From positions 124,039-188,038 of the forward strand of contig NW_003200768.1 in the NCBI RefSeq assembly GCF_000006405.1: a stretch of DNA of 64,000 nt, given 5' to 3'. The position numbers were made by a program, and so were the translations under genes. This stretch comes from Perkinsus marinus ATCC 50983. Lineage: Eukaryota; Perkinsozoa; Perkinsida; Perkinsidae. Shown here in pieces: positions 36,583 to 51,311 of the stretch. Under the pieces are notes generated by a model. The model did no database searches and was not told where the DNA came from. It was given only the letters and a program-made list of their open reading frames with translations. Numbering within the stretch: the first letter of the stretch is position 1; the number at the start of each line of letters is the position of its first letter.

Positions 36583-38100
36583 ATGATGGTTGATAATGCT
36601 GCGACAGTAACTACTGGCCCGTCCGTATTGAATAATTCCCTCGACGAGTCTAGACTCCATCACTCTACCCCTCCGAAGACCTATCGAGAGCCAAAGAGCT
36701 TCGTGTCTCCTACGGTTGCTTCGACAGCTAACAGTTCTTCACCACGACATGTTAACTTTGATAACTATGATGATGACGCTATGCATTTCGACAATGTCGT
36801 GAACCATGAAGAGCTCAACGACGTCCTTAACCGATTGCTGCCTTCCTTGGACTACTTGGACGGCGTTTCCGGTGAGCCCGAGAGTGACAATGACGGTCCC
36901 GTCGGTGGAGTACCTGCCCTACATCACCCTAGTTTAGATTTGTCTGCACTCAGTGACAGCGTTTTTGAGGACTACCATGATGATCGTGGTCGTGGTTTTT
37001 CAGCTGATGGTGAATTCTCCTATGCTGACAACTTTAACAACGGCGCTGTCGCTGAGCCTCATTGCTCTGGTGATTTCGGTGGTTCGACCGCTGGTGACTC
37101 CTCTGGAGAGGTGGTTGATGATATGATGGGTAAAGTCCTTTCTGCCTTCGTGGACGCTCAGAAGGAGCTTGAAGAAGAACGGGAGAAAAGAAGGCAGCTC
37201 GAGCTCGAGAATGAAGTGATGCGTTTGAGAATTCGCACCCTTAGTAGTGTCGGCTCTAACCCTACTAACAGTCGGCATGGTAGCATTAGTTACGCTGCTG
37301 CCTTGAACAACGGTGTTGGTTCATCGTCACCAAGCTATGGTGTGCTTTCATCGAGATCTCGGGCGATGACTGCTGCTGTTGATACGTTGTTGCCTGACGA
37401 CGCTAGCATGTCCGAGGTAGCTCCACCACCTCCAGGGCTGTTGGAACATCAAGTGTCGGCTCCCTCTCGTTATTATGGCTTGTCGTCACATTTAGGCGCT
37501 TCTCATGGTGGCTACAGTGGTAGCTGGGATGCGCCACAGCAGCAACGGAGATCGAGCTCTGGTGCTTTGAGCTATCACCAACCGGTGTCACCAACGACTC
37601 CACCGAAGATGAACTTACTAGAAGCGTTGCAGGTTAAGACCGAAGCTGATGAGAAGAGGGTGTTTACTGTGCGGAAGGTGCACAAGTTGGGCTTCAAGGC
37701 TAGGCATATTCTAAGGGAGTACTTCTCTAAATATGGTCATGTACGTGATGTTGTGCTACTACCTATGCGGGCCAAGCCTCGTCCGGGCCCTGGCGGTATC
37801 ATTCGTGGCCCACGACCGAGCTCTATGGGCTTTGTGGTGATGTCCACCCCTGAGGAAGTCCGCCGCGTCTTAGATGTTGATGGTGTGCATATTGTGAGAG
37901 GATGGCCTATCGAGGTCAGGCCGTTCGTGAGACCTGCTGATCAGGCCCCTGCTACTACTACTAAAGTGCAGCAGCAGCAACACGAAGAAGGAGAGTTTTA
38001 TGATGATGTTGGTAATCGGATCTCGTCGTTATCATCATTGTCCAATCACTCACATAATAGCAGCACTCCGAGTGATGTTGTCCGTTCGGACACCGAGTAG
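36583..38100 (+). CDS. RRM-domain RNA-binding protein, 505 aa, single exon
   Basis: Residues about 1-180 are acidic and low in structure. Residues about 185-220 form a charged coiled coil (KELEEEREKRRQLELENEVM). A Gly/Ser/Pro/Gln-rich linker follows, and residues about 360-455 fold as an RNA-recognition motif: VFTVRKV as the RNP2 strand, HILREYFSKYGHVRDVVLLP, SSMGFVVM as the RNP1-like strand, VRRVLDVDGVHIVRGWPIEV. RNP1 lacks the usual paired aromatics, so RNA binding may be altered. A similar FTVRKVHKLG-type RRM is, to my knowledge, common in alveolate proteins, but I cannot name an orthologue. Likely role: post-transcriptional control of mRNA. The start is the first of two adjacent ATGs. Confidence 0.8.
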   Translation: MMVDNAATVTTGPSVLNNSLDESRLHHSTPPKTYREPKSFVSPTVASTANSSSPRHVNFDNYDDDAMHFDNVVNHEELNDVLNRLLPSLDYLDGVSGEPESDNDGPVGGVPALHHPSLDLSALSDSVFEDYHDDRGRGFSADGEFSYADNFNNGAVAEPHCSGDFGGSTAGDSSGEVVDDMMGKVLSAFVDAQKELEEEREKRRQLELENEVMRLRIRTLSSVGSNPTNSRHGSISYAAALNNGVGSSSPSYGVLSSRSRAMTAAVDTLLPDDASMSEVAPPPPGLLEHQVSAPSRYYGLSSHLGASHGGYSGSWDAPQQQRRSSSGALSYHQPVSPTTPPKMNLLEALQVKTEADEKRVFTVRKVHKLGFKARHILREYFSKYGHVRDVVLLPMRAKPRPGPGGIIRGPRPSSMGFVVMSTPEEVRRVLDVDGVHIVRGWPIEVRPFVRPADQAPATTTKVQQQQHEEGEFYDDVGNRISSLSSLSNHSHNSSTPSDVVRSDTE

Positions 38101-39079
38101 TCTGCGGACTCTAGTTCATTGAACTGCCATATTATTGTCTGATAATGCCAGTAAGTGCATTCAGCGGGCTGAGTTAATAAGGCTAGTTAGTCCCTCTTTT
38201 TATGATTACTATTACTGTGCTCTTCTCCTCTGTTTGAGTCGTAATACGTCTAGTCAATAGCTTCTCTCAGTATCACTAGTCGTGGTATTGTCTCGAGAGG
38301 CTGAGTAATTTTTATGCCGGTTTTCTCCAGATTCCTACAGGTGTACTTACATTTTGTGAGCTGCTGAGTTGTTGCAAGCATGTTAGTGTCTCCATTGTGG
38401 GAAATTGTCTATGAAACCGAGGATCCACTAGGCTACTGCCTATTCCGTGCTAATACTTGATATTTGTAATAGTTGGTCAACATCATTATCATCATCATCA
38501 CGATCAGCACGTAAGTGCGTGCGCTAAATGTGTTGTATCAGTGTGTAGTAATTAGTGCCATGTGATGACGACAAGATACCGTTGTATCGATCATAATAAT
38601 TATCTGATCTTTTGGTAGGGTGGTGAAGGATTGTTCCTTGGAGAATCTCCTTCGTCATTTACTCGTGGGTGGTAATTTCCTTGCTCCCATTGGTCTTGCT
38701 CTTCTTGCTACCTTAGTTGTCGTTTATCAATCGGTTTGTACGTTTTATGGCAGAATTGGAGCTATTCGCGCTTCTCTCCATATCGAGACTTCTGTTGTGT
38801 TTACGAGTTTGTCTTGGGGAACCTAGTCACCGATGGGGTTGTTCGTGCGGGCTCAAGAAGTGTGGTCATTGTGTCAGCCAGTAGTAAGCAGAAGGTGTAC
38901 TGGTTCAAAGTCTGAACTTCAGATCACTATTGTTATGGCGAAATCCTATGTCGCTAGTGATACGAGTTGGGCATTGTGCTATTCTATATAGATGTTGCAG
39001 TTTGCTGCACTGTGGGGTGTTGTGGGAGCCGGTTCGTACGATATTGCGCCATCAGTTCGCTCCACTTGACGAGTTTCAA
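38101..39079. other. No confident gene
   Basis: Downstream flank of the RRM gene. A plus-strand stretch at 38620-38820 (CSLENLLRHLLVG followed by a possible donor) could be a 5' exon of the next gene, but the model starting at 39080 does not need it. Confidence 0.35.
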
Positions 39080-40780
39080 ATGAGAGTTGGTCGACTCCTC
39101 CGGCATGCTGCGTCTGTTAAACGGGTAACTCGAGCGACAGGCGTCGGGAAGGATTCGGAAAAACTCGTACAACAGCTGAGGGCGGGTGGCATCACGAACG
39201 GCCTTCATGGGCGACCCAAGTTGCAGGAAGCTAACTCTATGGTAGGATTCTGCACAACTAGGGCTGTCACTCACTGAAGTTTGCAGGTGGGCAAATCGTG
39301 GAGGTCTTGGCGAGACCCCAATGAGGTAGCTCGAGTGCTAAGGGCTCTTGTGGGGTCCTATCGTGATGAGGGATCGACTCCAGATCCAGCGATGTGTCTG
39401 GACATGCTGGCATACCTTGAGGAACACATGTCCGAGATTACCGACCTCCCAGGCCTTGTGTGAGCGCCATTGTTCATACATATGCTTCTACATGTGGTCT
39501 TCAGGCATTCGGTAGGGTTTATCTCGACCCCAGTGGGTGTTCTGCAAGATGTGGAGCTGTGTGCGGCCCGTGACAAGTTCCTAGAGAAGGCATTCGACCG
39601 GCTCAAACGAAGGCATAGTAATCAGTGGAAGCGTATGGATCTTCCCCTCGTAGCAGCAGTGAAGAACTACAGACCACAGTGAGTACCGCTCCTTCGATAC
39701 CTCCTCTGGGATACACATGTCCCTTATTCATGGACTCTCTTTGGAAGGTACCGTGGTTTCATAATGGCGGTGCTCGATACAGCAGCCCGAGAACTGGAAG
39801 TCGAGTACGGCCGACAGCACTCTAACCTGGCCGACTCTCTCACGAGATTGCCCGTCTTCCTTCATGCCTACGCTGTCACGGGCGGAAGTGGCCATGCTGT
39901 CCTGAACGTTTCCGTCAACATCTTATCGGACTATATGAATCAAGTAGCTTGCAGGTTGTGAATGGCCATGGCAAGTTCTATTATATCCACAGGTGCCGTT
40001 TTGGGTATTGACACACTCCACATCTCACCTGGCTACAATAGGAGCCCACGAATCCAGTAGCGACTTGTTGAAGGGATTCTTCTGGCAGTTGAAGCGCTTG
40101 GAATGTACGGAGATGGCCGAATTGGCAAGGGAGATCTTCGCTTTCTACACGGCGCTTTGGAGGCTCAACCAAGCCTTACAAGAGGAAGACACTGAGGCCA
40201 TGCGTCGCTGGATCGAGTGGAAATTAAAGGATATCATTACTGCGGAAGATCGTCTTTGCTTCGATGGGTTCGCCCTGGAAAACCTATGCGTTCTTCTCTC
40301 CACAACTAAACTGGAGGCGGCCGAGCTTTTGGAGGTGCTGAATAGAAGAGTTGTGGACGAGGATATCGGCGCCTTGAGCCCGCCGGCGCTCATCCAGTGT
40401 CTCAGGTGATTCCCTCAGCAGTCGCTAAGTGATATTCTTTCATCAGTTTACTGAGTGGGATCTCAACGAGTGCTTCAGAGTCACTCCAGAGGCGGCTGGC
40501 CGATCATATTTCTCGAGTTCAATGGCTATCAGTGGAAGCTATTATGAATCTAGCAACTTGTATTGAGGATTCTCGATTATGCAATCGACTCGGCAATGGC
40601 AGTGAATGCCTCGTCAGACTGGCAGGTCGAGAGCTATTCCGCAGCTTGTTCGTGATAGACGAGGGTACACTGCAGCAAATATGCGCTAAGTTGCGAATTG
40701 CCATGGACAGAATAAACTCGGATGAATTCAAGTTCATTAACTCCTTGATTGTGAAATATAGCGATGAGCATGACACTTGA
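39080..40780 (+). CDS. Helical protein with mitochondrial-type presequence, function unknown
   Basis: The ATG at 39080 starts MRVGRLLRHAASVKR, an Arg-rich amphipathic helix typical of mitochondrial targeting. The first exon ends at 39241 and a 45-nt intron (39242-39286) keeps frame to SWRDPNEVARVLRALVGSYR. Further junctions were resolved by frame: ITDLPGLV/HSVGFISTPVGVLQD, KNYRPQ/YRGFIMAVLDTA, DYMNQ/VPFWVLTHSTSH, LIQCL/SLLSGIS. The rest is helical (ECTEMAELAREIFAFYTALW, LEAAELLEVLNRRVVDEDIG, LADHISRVQWLSVEAIMNLA). It ends at a stop at 40780, but a coding-like stretch (LDFISLLKQEVDAQQMLVAL) continues towards the N gap, so more exons may follow. Its style resembles the helical-repeat RNA-binding proteins of protist mitochondria and the gene at 53.5 kb; that is inference. 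Confidence 0.6.
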
Positions 40781-40992
40781 AAGATTCGGATTTTGTTTCT
40801 GGTCTTGACAGTGTTGGAGTAGTCAAGTTTCCGTTGAGGGGACCTCTTGGATTTCATCTCTCTATTGAAACAAGAGGTAGATGCTCAACAGATGCTGGTC
40901 GCATTGCGAACCGCAGGTCGCGTGGAACAAGCGTATCCAATTATCTTGATCCCCTGCTTTATTTCGAGACGGTATGGTCGTGCATCTCTAGT

Positions 40993-41092
40993 NNNNNNNN
41001 NNNNNNNNNNNNNNNNNNNNNNNNNNNNNNNNNNNNNNNNNNNNNNNNNNNNNNNNNNNNNNNNNNNNNNNNNNNNNNNNNNNNNNNNNNNN
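40993..41092. other. Assembly gap of 100 N
   Basis: Exactly 100 N between two convergent genes; the 3' ends of both may be hidden. Confidence 0.95.
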
Positions 41093-41498
41093 AAGTCATA
41101 GCTGGGGAATTGCTCTTGTTGGGAAAATAGACCCATCGTTGTCGATGAATGCTGGCTGTTCTCAACTGGCCTCGGAAGACATCCAGTAACCTCGAGATCG
41201 TCAAGGAGACTGTCCACATCGTCTATTCGGAGGATGGACCCTGCCATGCGAAAATGTAATCAGATCCTGCGGTCGGAGTGGATACGTCGTTCGCGGAGTA
41301 GGAGGTCTCTGGTCAACAGATGCGACATGAGCGTATTGGCGATCCTCTCGAGATTCACCACAACTTCACCGCCTCCACCTGAAACGAATCTTGTGGAGAA
41401 TGAACTCATCGTAATGGCTTACGTGGCCTAGAAGGGAGCTTGAAAATCTCCAACACGTCACTCTCGCTGTATAGGTCATTCTTAGCGACAGGAGCCAT
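41093..41498 (-). CDS. Unidentified protein, 5' part, runs into the assembly gap
   Basis: From an ATG at 41498: MAPVAKNDLYSESDVLEIFK, then after a small intron GGGEVVVNLERIANTLMSHL, then after a second intron with GT donor in the Arg-rich segment LLLRER, RSILRIDDVDSLLDDLEVTG and a Ser/Gln-rich stretch ending at the gap. Both splices keep frame. The frame is open upstream to 41597, so an earlier ATG there is possible. No family recognised. It lies directly downstream of the NDR kinase on the same strand, about 150 bp from its stop. Confidence 0.5.
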
Positions 41499-41646
41499 TG
41501 GAAACTGACTAGGAAACAACTCGGCGTGAGCGAAAAGATAGTGACTAGAACGCAACAGGAGTGTCCCTAGAGGGCATGAAAGAAGCATTGTTCCCATGTA
41601 TTAAGGTTGTTAATGCTGGGTAATTCGACTGAGTGGCACGGCATCC

Positions 41647-44908
<3,262 letters not shown>

Positions 44909-45882
44909 AGCTACAAGTGACAGTCTGCAAGAACTCCCTCCCCAGCAGCGGTAATGACCACTGACAACGGAACAAAATTTTTCCAGAGAAGATGTTGAAT
45001 AAGATATGATACAACCATGGGTGAAGTGCGTCCTACTCCTGCACCTGCACTACGAATAGACTCGTTGACAAGAGGCAGTAGTATTCCTATATCGGATTTC
45101 AACATCAAATTTCTCACAACGAATAACAGGTAGCAAGAGAACTGGAGTCGAGTTTATTCCTCCTCATTCTATGGTATGACTCCAGCCACACCCTGCCCAT
45201 GTAAATATCTCCTAGACCGACACAGGCCACTCAGTTGCGACTACCCTGTGACGATTCTCCCGAAACACTAGTACTATCTTCTACATGTGTCCATACTCCT
45301 ACTATCAGAAGAGGTAGTTCCTCCCTATTCGAAACCTCTACTACCACCTGAAAGCTTCCCGTTGTGCCGTGCTTGAACTGCTCAATCTAAGGCGACAAGG
45401 CGGACGTCAGAGCAAACTGCATATATCATCGTCGAGTACAAAGCCCTCTCATGGTCTCATAATACCTCCAGCAATGTTTACTGGATACTACTCCTCGAGG
45501 CCCCCATGCTGGACAAGATGCGTTATGCTTCTCTACCCTGTTGATGCTAATCCCTGAGAGTCGCATCTAGTAGTACACACCTCGTCACGGGGAACTCAAT
45601 ACGGTCACTATAGGGAGCAGTATAGCGACTGACAACAAGCATAAACCGACTAAGCCAATACTAACCCTAGTACTATTCACACAGGTTACAACACAATAAC
45701 AGGAGCCTTAGGAACTTGATGCAGTTGTATGCATATGGTGGTTCAGAGAGGAAGAAGCCAGCAAAAACGATTGAATCTGGACTTCGCCACCACCAAACAC
45801 TCCCACCAAAGGTAAAGGGTGTTACAGCTGATGCTGTGATACCAGCTCTTGAGAGCTTGTGGTTCGAGATGGTTACACTTAG
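44909..45882. other. Intergenic, no gene seen
   Basis: Short open frames only, on both strands, with no coding-like composition. It should contain the kinase promoter. Confidence 0.5.
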
Positions 45883-46928
45883 TTAGACGGCGCGTGTACG
45901 AAAACACGGTGACCAACGAAGAAAGGTCCGAGGGACTTCATGAAGAGAGCGGTGTGCTCTGTTTTACGCATGTCCTCGACCAACTGAAAAGAGGGAAACA
46001 CATACAGCTTGTCACCAACGGGGAGTTGAAGCTCTCACCTTAGAAAGGGGATTGAGCTCCTTGTGGACTAGGCCAATGACGAACTCGTTGTCAGCAGCAT
46101 CAAGACCGTAGCAGTTAAGACGGACATCCCAAGCACCGACCTGAAATAAAAACAACCGTGTTAATCTGAGAGAAACAGTAAGAGCCAGTAACTCACCTTG
46201 GAGTAAGCTTTTCCGATAGCAGCATGCTGAAGGAGCATCTGACACTGGTCCCCAGGTTTTTCCATAGAGAACTTTCCCTCCCTCCTCATGGGGTACCAGA
46301 TGGCATACTCGGTATCCTTCATAGTCACATTACGAATGACTTTCTGGAGGAGATAGTCTTCAAGGTCAGCCTCGTGGCCACTTGAATAGGTCTTGCCAAG
46401 CATGGTCCAGCCTTGTCTAGGTTCCAATACATCACCAATACCCTCCAACTGGAGGACGGGGTTAACCACAGTAGGGAAATGCTTCGGATCCTCACTCCAA
46501 GTTAGAAGGCCGATGGCCTTCGGACTGTTCACATCGTCGTAAATAACACTTGGGATGTTCCTTCTGACTAACTCGAGCTGAAGCTTCTCTCGAGCCTCCG
46601 GCAACTTAGCGGCGTTGATGCAGTCCAGGACGTAGAGTTGACAGTATAATCTTTTATCCATCTTCTGACCATTGGCGCCCTTCTCATACAAGACGGGGCC
46701 ATCAAACACTGGCATCTTGAAGTGAGCCGACTCGGCCTGTCCACCTGCTCTGGTGAGTAGGGCTGGCGCTATACGACGTAGGGAGCGCGGAAGAGGAAGC
46801 TCTTGGTGACGATGTCTATAGATGAGAACTCCAGCACTGAGTGCAGCGGCCACCGAACCAGCGATAGCGAGGGGGGCCATAGGGAGATCCGAAATGGCTT
46901 TAGTCGTGTCGGTGGAAGAAGAGGACAT
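45883..46928 (-). CDS. Chlorite-dismutase-family haem-type protein, tandem copy 1, membrane-anchored
   Basis: Family of ferredoxin-like beta-barrel haem enzymes (chlorite dismutase, coproheme decarboxylase HemQ and relatives). Three exons on minus. Residues about 16-37 form one hydrophobic helix followed by a basic stretch (YRHRHQELPLPRSLRR), so the protein is membrane-anchored or organelle-targeted. The enzyme part has KRLYCQLYVLDCINAAKLPE, GWTMLGKTYSSGHEADLEDY, EYAIWYPMRREGKF, LLQHAAIGKAYSK, VGAWDVRLNCYGLDAADNEF and VEDMRKTEHTALFMKSLGPF then FVGHRVFV. The -HxxIGxAY- histidine is the expected haem ligand by family analogy. The 3' exons of this copy have diverged from copies 2 and 3 (FVGHRVFVHAPSN against FVGQRVFVHIPSN), while exon 1 is almost identical to theirs until about residue 200. 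Oxygen-evolving chlorite activity is not implied. Confidence 0.82.
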
Positions 46929-47825
46929 GGAGTATTAACGAGATATATGTCTGAGGTGAATACCAGATTGAATCTCACTCTATCATGTCTATGGTTGACG
47001 AGGGTCCAGAGTCCAGTACACCCGACCCCTGCAAGGGAACCCGCTGAAACAGAACCTCACAATGAAATGACGAGAGAAAGCTCAAACCACCCGCAGCGTG
47101 AATTCCACATAGAAACAGATCGGTATCTCATAGGTATTAGCAACTCACCATTCAAATTCAATAACGTGAGGCGGAGATACATTAGCCCTGTGCCAGTGAT
47201 TGGAAAATTATAGCGAGCTACAGATCCTGGAGCCGCGAAAAGGAGACAGAGTTGCACAATTCCAAGAGGGTCCAACGTCTAGTATCACTCAGCTAAGAGC
47301 TATAACCTTCACCACCTGCTAAGGTGGTCCGCATCGTCTACTTAAATTGAATCCAATCTTAAGACTACATATTAGAGCACCCGGTACTCCTCACTCACCC
47401 TTCAAAATTCTCTAATAACGTGTACACATAACCAGTACAAACCACCTATTGCTCAGCCCTCATTCTGAGATACCACTACGAGCAACCCTAAACATCAGGA
47501 CACCCTCATCAGGCACTTCCAAGCATTCATTTGAAGTTATGCACGAGCATTCTCACCATACATAACAACACAACATTAAAAAGGAGTAAGACTAACCTCA
47601 TGATACGAGGGATTGTAGTAACGATTGATGCGATTGTATGCAGATGATCATAATGGATCGAGAACCTTAGCGAGGAACATATGTTAATGCGGGGAAAACC
47701 TCCATCTCGACCCATCATGACCAAGTCCCACAACGGGAAATTGACAGTATAGCTGATGCTGTGGCTCCAGCTACAAGGCCCTATACGAGGCCATGAACTG
47801 AAACCTTAGGATCCGATAGTTGATC

Positions 47826-48875
47826 CTAGTTGGAAGGAATATGAACAAACACACGCTGACCCACAAAGAAGGGTCCGAAAGACTTCATAAAGAAGGAAGA
47901 GTGAGCGGTCTTGCGCATATCCTCAACGATCTGACAAGCGAAGGAGCAATCTCTAGTCAATGATCGTACACCTTAGTAGGAACCTACCTTGCTAAGAGGA
48001 TGAAGATCCTTATTCATGAGCCCAATGATGAACTCGTTATCATCGGCGTCGAAACCATAGCAATTAAGACGGACATCCCAGACTCCAGCCTGAAGGAGAG
48101 GTACAGTCAAGTCACATCAAGTAGGGCGAAGAGGCCTGCTCACCTTTCCATAGGCCCTTCCAATAGCCGCATGCTCAAGTAATCTCCGGCACTGGTCTTC
48201 GGGCTTCTCCTTATAAAACTTGCCCTCTCTCCTCATAGGGTACCATACGGCGTACTCCGCACCTTTCATGCTGACGGTACGGATGACCTTCCTCAGAAGG
48301 ATATCCTCCAAGTCAGCCTCGTGGCCACTTGAATAGGTCTTGCCAAGCATGGTCCAGCCTTGTCTAGGTTCCAATACATCACCAATACCCTCCAACTGGA
48401 GGACGGGGTTAACCACAGTAGGGAAATGCTTCGGATCCTCACTCCAAGTTAGGAGGCCGATGGTCTTCGGACTGTTCACATCGTCGTAAATAACACTTGG
48501 GATGTTCCTTCTGACTAACTCGAGCTGAAGCTTCTCTCGAGCCTCCGGCAACCTAGCGGCGTTGATGCAGTCCAGGACGTAGAGTTGACAGTATAATCTT
48601 TTATCCATCTTCTGACCATTGGCGCCCTTCTCATACAAGACGGGGCCATCAAACACTGGCATCTTGAAGTGAGCCGACTCGGTCTGTCCACCTGCTCTGG
48701 TGAGTAGGGCTGGCGCTATACGACGTAGGGAGCGCGGAAGAGGAAGCTCTTGGTGACGATGTCTATAGATGAGAACTCCAGCACTGAGTGCAGCGGCCAC
48801 CGAACCAGCGATAGCGAAGGGGGCCATAGGGAGATCCGAAATGGCTTTAGTCGGGTCGGTGGAAGAAGAGGACAT
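47826..48875 (-). CDS. Chlorite-dismutase-family haem-type protein, tandem copy 2, 312 aa
   Basis: Exons 48144-48875, 47988-48089 and 47826-47930 sum to 939 nt, exactly 313 codons; introns are 54 and 57 nt. Same architecture as copy 1: N-terminal anchor helix, then a complete family domain including LLEHAAIGRAYGK, AGVWDVRLNCYGFDADDNEF, IIGLMNKDLHPLSK and IVEDMRKTAHSSFFMKSFGP then FFVGQRVFV. The pattern 'WYPMRR...EH-IG-AYG...D-RL-C-G-DA-DN-FVIGL' matches a bacterial subgroup of the family that I know from alphaproteobacteria and cyanobacteria rather than the Gram-positive HemQ group. Distinguishing residues include D in ADLEDILLRKVIRTVSMKG, shared with copy 3 but not copy 1. Confidence 0.85.
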
Positions 48876-49776
48876 GAAGTATTAACGAGATATATGTCTG
48901 AGGCAAATACCAGATTGAACCTCACTCTATCATGTCTATGGTTGACGAGGGTCCAGAGTCCAATACACCCGACCCCTGCAAGGGAACCCGCTGAAACAGA
49001 ACCTCACAACGACATGACGGGGGAAAGCTCAAACTACCCGCAGCGTGAATTCCACATAAAAACAGATCGGTATCTCATAGGTATTGGCAACTCACCGTTC
49101 AAATTCAATAACGTGAAGCGGAGATACATTCGCCCTGTGGCAGTGATTGGAAAATTATAGCGAGCTACAGATCCTGGAGCCGCGAAAAGGAGACAGAGTT
49201 GCACAATTCCAAGAGGGTCCAACGTCTAGTATCACTCAGCTAAGAGCTATAACCTTCACCACCTGCTAAGGTGGTCCGCATCGTCTACTTAAATTGAATC
49301 CAATCTTAAGACTACATATTAGAGCACCCGGTACTCCTCACTCACCCTTCAAAATTCCGTAATAGCGTGTGTGCACATGGACGGTAGAAACTACCTATTG
49401 CTCAGCCCTCATTCTGAAATACCACTACGAGCAACCCTAAGCCTCAGGACACCTTCATCAGGCACTTCCAAGCACTCATTTGGAGTAGTACACCAGCATT
49501 CTCACCATACATAACAACACAACATTAAAAGAAGGAGTAAGACTAACCTCAAGATACGAGGGATTGTAGTAACGATTGATGCGATTGTATGCAGATGATC
49601 ATAATGGATCGAGAACCTTAGCGAGGAACATATGTTAATGCGGGGAAAACCTCCATCTCGACCCATCATGACCAAGTCCCACAATGGGAAATTGACAGTA
49701 TAGCTGATGCTGTGGCTCCAGCTAGAGGGCCCTATACGAGGCCATGAACTGAAACCTTAGGATCCGATAGTTGATC

Positions 49777-50826
49777 CTAGTTGGAAGGAATATGAACAAA
49801 CACACGTTGACCCACAAAGAAGGGTCCGAAAGACTTCATAAAGAAGGAAGAGTGAGCGGTCTTGCGCATATCCTCAACGATCTGACAAGCAAAGGAGCAA
49901 TCTCTAGTCAATGATCGTACACCTTAGTAGTAACCTACCTTGCTAAGAGGATGGAGATCCTTATTCATGAGCCCAATAATGAACTCGTTATCATCGGCGT
50001 CGAAACCATAGCAATTAAGACGGACATCCCAGACTCCAGCCTGAAAGAGAAGTACAGTCAAGTCACATCAAGTAGGGCGAAGAGGCCTGCTCACCTTTCC
50101 ATAGGCCCTTCCAATAGCCGCATGCTCAAGTAATCTCCGGCACTGATCTTCGGGCTTCTCCTTATAAAACTTGCCCTCTCTCCTCATAGGGTACCATACG
50201 GCGTACTCCGCACCTTTCATGCTGACGGTACGGATGACCTTCCTCAGAAGTATATCCTCCAAGTCAGCCTCGTGGCCACTTGAATAGGTCTTGCCAAGCA
50301 TGGTCCAGCCTTGTCTAGGTTCGAATACATCACCAATACCCTCCAACTGGAGGACGGGGTTAACCACAGTCGGGAAATGTTTCGGATCCTCACTCCAAGT
50401 TAGGAGGCCGATGGTCTTCGGACTGTTCACATCGTCGTAAATAACACTTGGGATGTTCCTTCTGACCAGCTCGAGCTGAAGCTTCTCTCGAGCCTCCGGC
50501 AACTTAGCGGCGTTGATGCAGTCCAGGACGTAGAGTTGACAGTATAATCTTTTATCCATCTTCTGACCATTGGCGCCCTTCTCATACAAGACGGGACCAT
50601 CAAACACTGGCATCTTGAAGTGAGCCGACTCGGCCTGTCCACCTGCTCTGGTGAGTAGGGCTGGCGCTATACGACGTAGGGAGCGCGGAAGAGGAAGCTC
50701 TTGGTGACGATGTCTATAGATGAGAACTCCAGCACTGAGTGCAGCGGCCACCGAACCAGCGATAGCGAGGGGGGCCATAGGGAGATCCGAAATGGCTTTA
50801 GTCGTGTCGGTGGGAGAAGAAGACAT
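49777..50826 (-). CDS. Chlorite-dismutase-family haem-type protein, tandem copy 3, 312 aa
   Basis: Same three-exon structure as copy 2 with the first exon at 50095-50826 and the stop at 49777. Protein differs from copy 2 by only a few residues (for example FEPRQGW for LEPRQGW). This is the most 5' copy on the coding strand. The DNA immediately upstream of its ATG is unrelated to that upstream of copies 1 and 2, so its promoter differs and its expression may too. The candidate proximal histidine (EHAAIG) and the C-terminal FFVGQRVFVHIPSN are intact, so all three copies look functional. Confidence 0.84.
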
Positions 50827-51253
50827 GAAGTATCAAGGAAGAAGAAATCTAACATAAAGAATAAATAGCACATCCCATCCGGTATCCTAATTCCATAAAC
50901 TTCCAGCGTTCAATATCTCAGGCCTTGATCGGCTAGGCGATCCTGTGCCGAATATCTTCAGCTATGGTTCTAAGCGTAATTAAAGCGGAGAAATGCCGTG
51001 ACTAGGGATCGATCCGGCGAGGTTGGATTTTCACAGGACACCTCAGCGCATCGCCATCGATCGTCGACCGATTTACATGCTTTGCATGCAACTCGGCGAT
51101 TGATTCACGTCTATGCCTTGCAAAGCACCTCGCTCATCGCAGTCCCACCCACTTGTCGAAGTCGACAATCCCGCCCTTGGGCCATGAAATGATCCGTGAT
51201 ACCGGATCAATGACGTTGCCGTTCCAGCAAAACTGATCAGTCAATTAGATCGT

Positions 51254-51288
51254 GGGGTGGACCCTTTTTTGCACCACTTTGTAGTACG
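51254..51288. repeat. Flanking direct repeat, left copy
   Basis: GGGTGGACCCTTTTTTGCAC followed by CACTTTGTAGTA resembles 51827-51860 (GGGTAGGCCCTTTTTTGTAC then CGGGTTTGTAGGA). The pair brackets the minisatellite. Confidence 0.55.
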
Positions 51289-51311
51289 ATCATCGTACTT
51301 GGGCATTTCTT

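Larger units (their letters stand above)
46161..50826. repeat. Tandem duplication, unit about 1.95 kb, three gene copies
   Basis: The start codons lie at 46928, 48875 and 50826, spaced 1947 and 1951 bp. Exon 1 is nearly identical in all three. Intergenic DNA is also nearly identical between the copy 1-2 and copy 2-3 intervals (for example 47057-47740 against 49020-49690), with small indels. Upstream of copy 3 the similarity ends abruptly just before its ATG. Confidence 0.95.

Noticed and set aside
46803-49160. Plus-strand ORFs of 136 codons repeated at 46803 and 48750
   Set aside because: They are antisense to exon 1 and its upstream region in the tandem chlorite-dismutase-family genes, and repeat only because the unit repeats.
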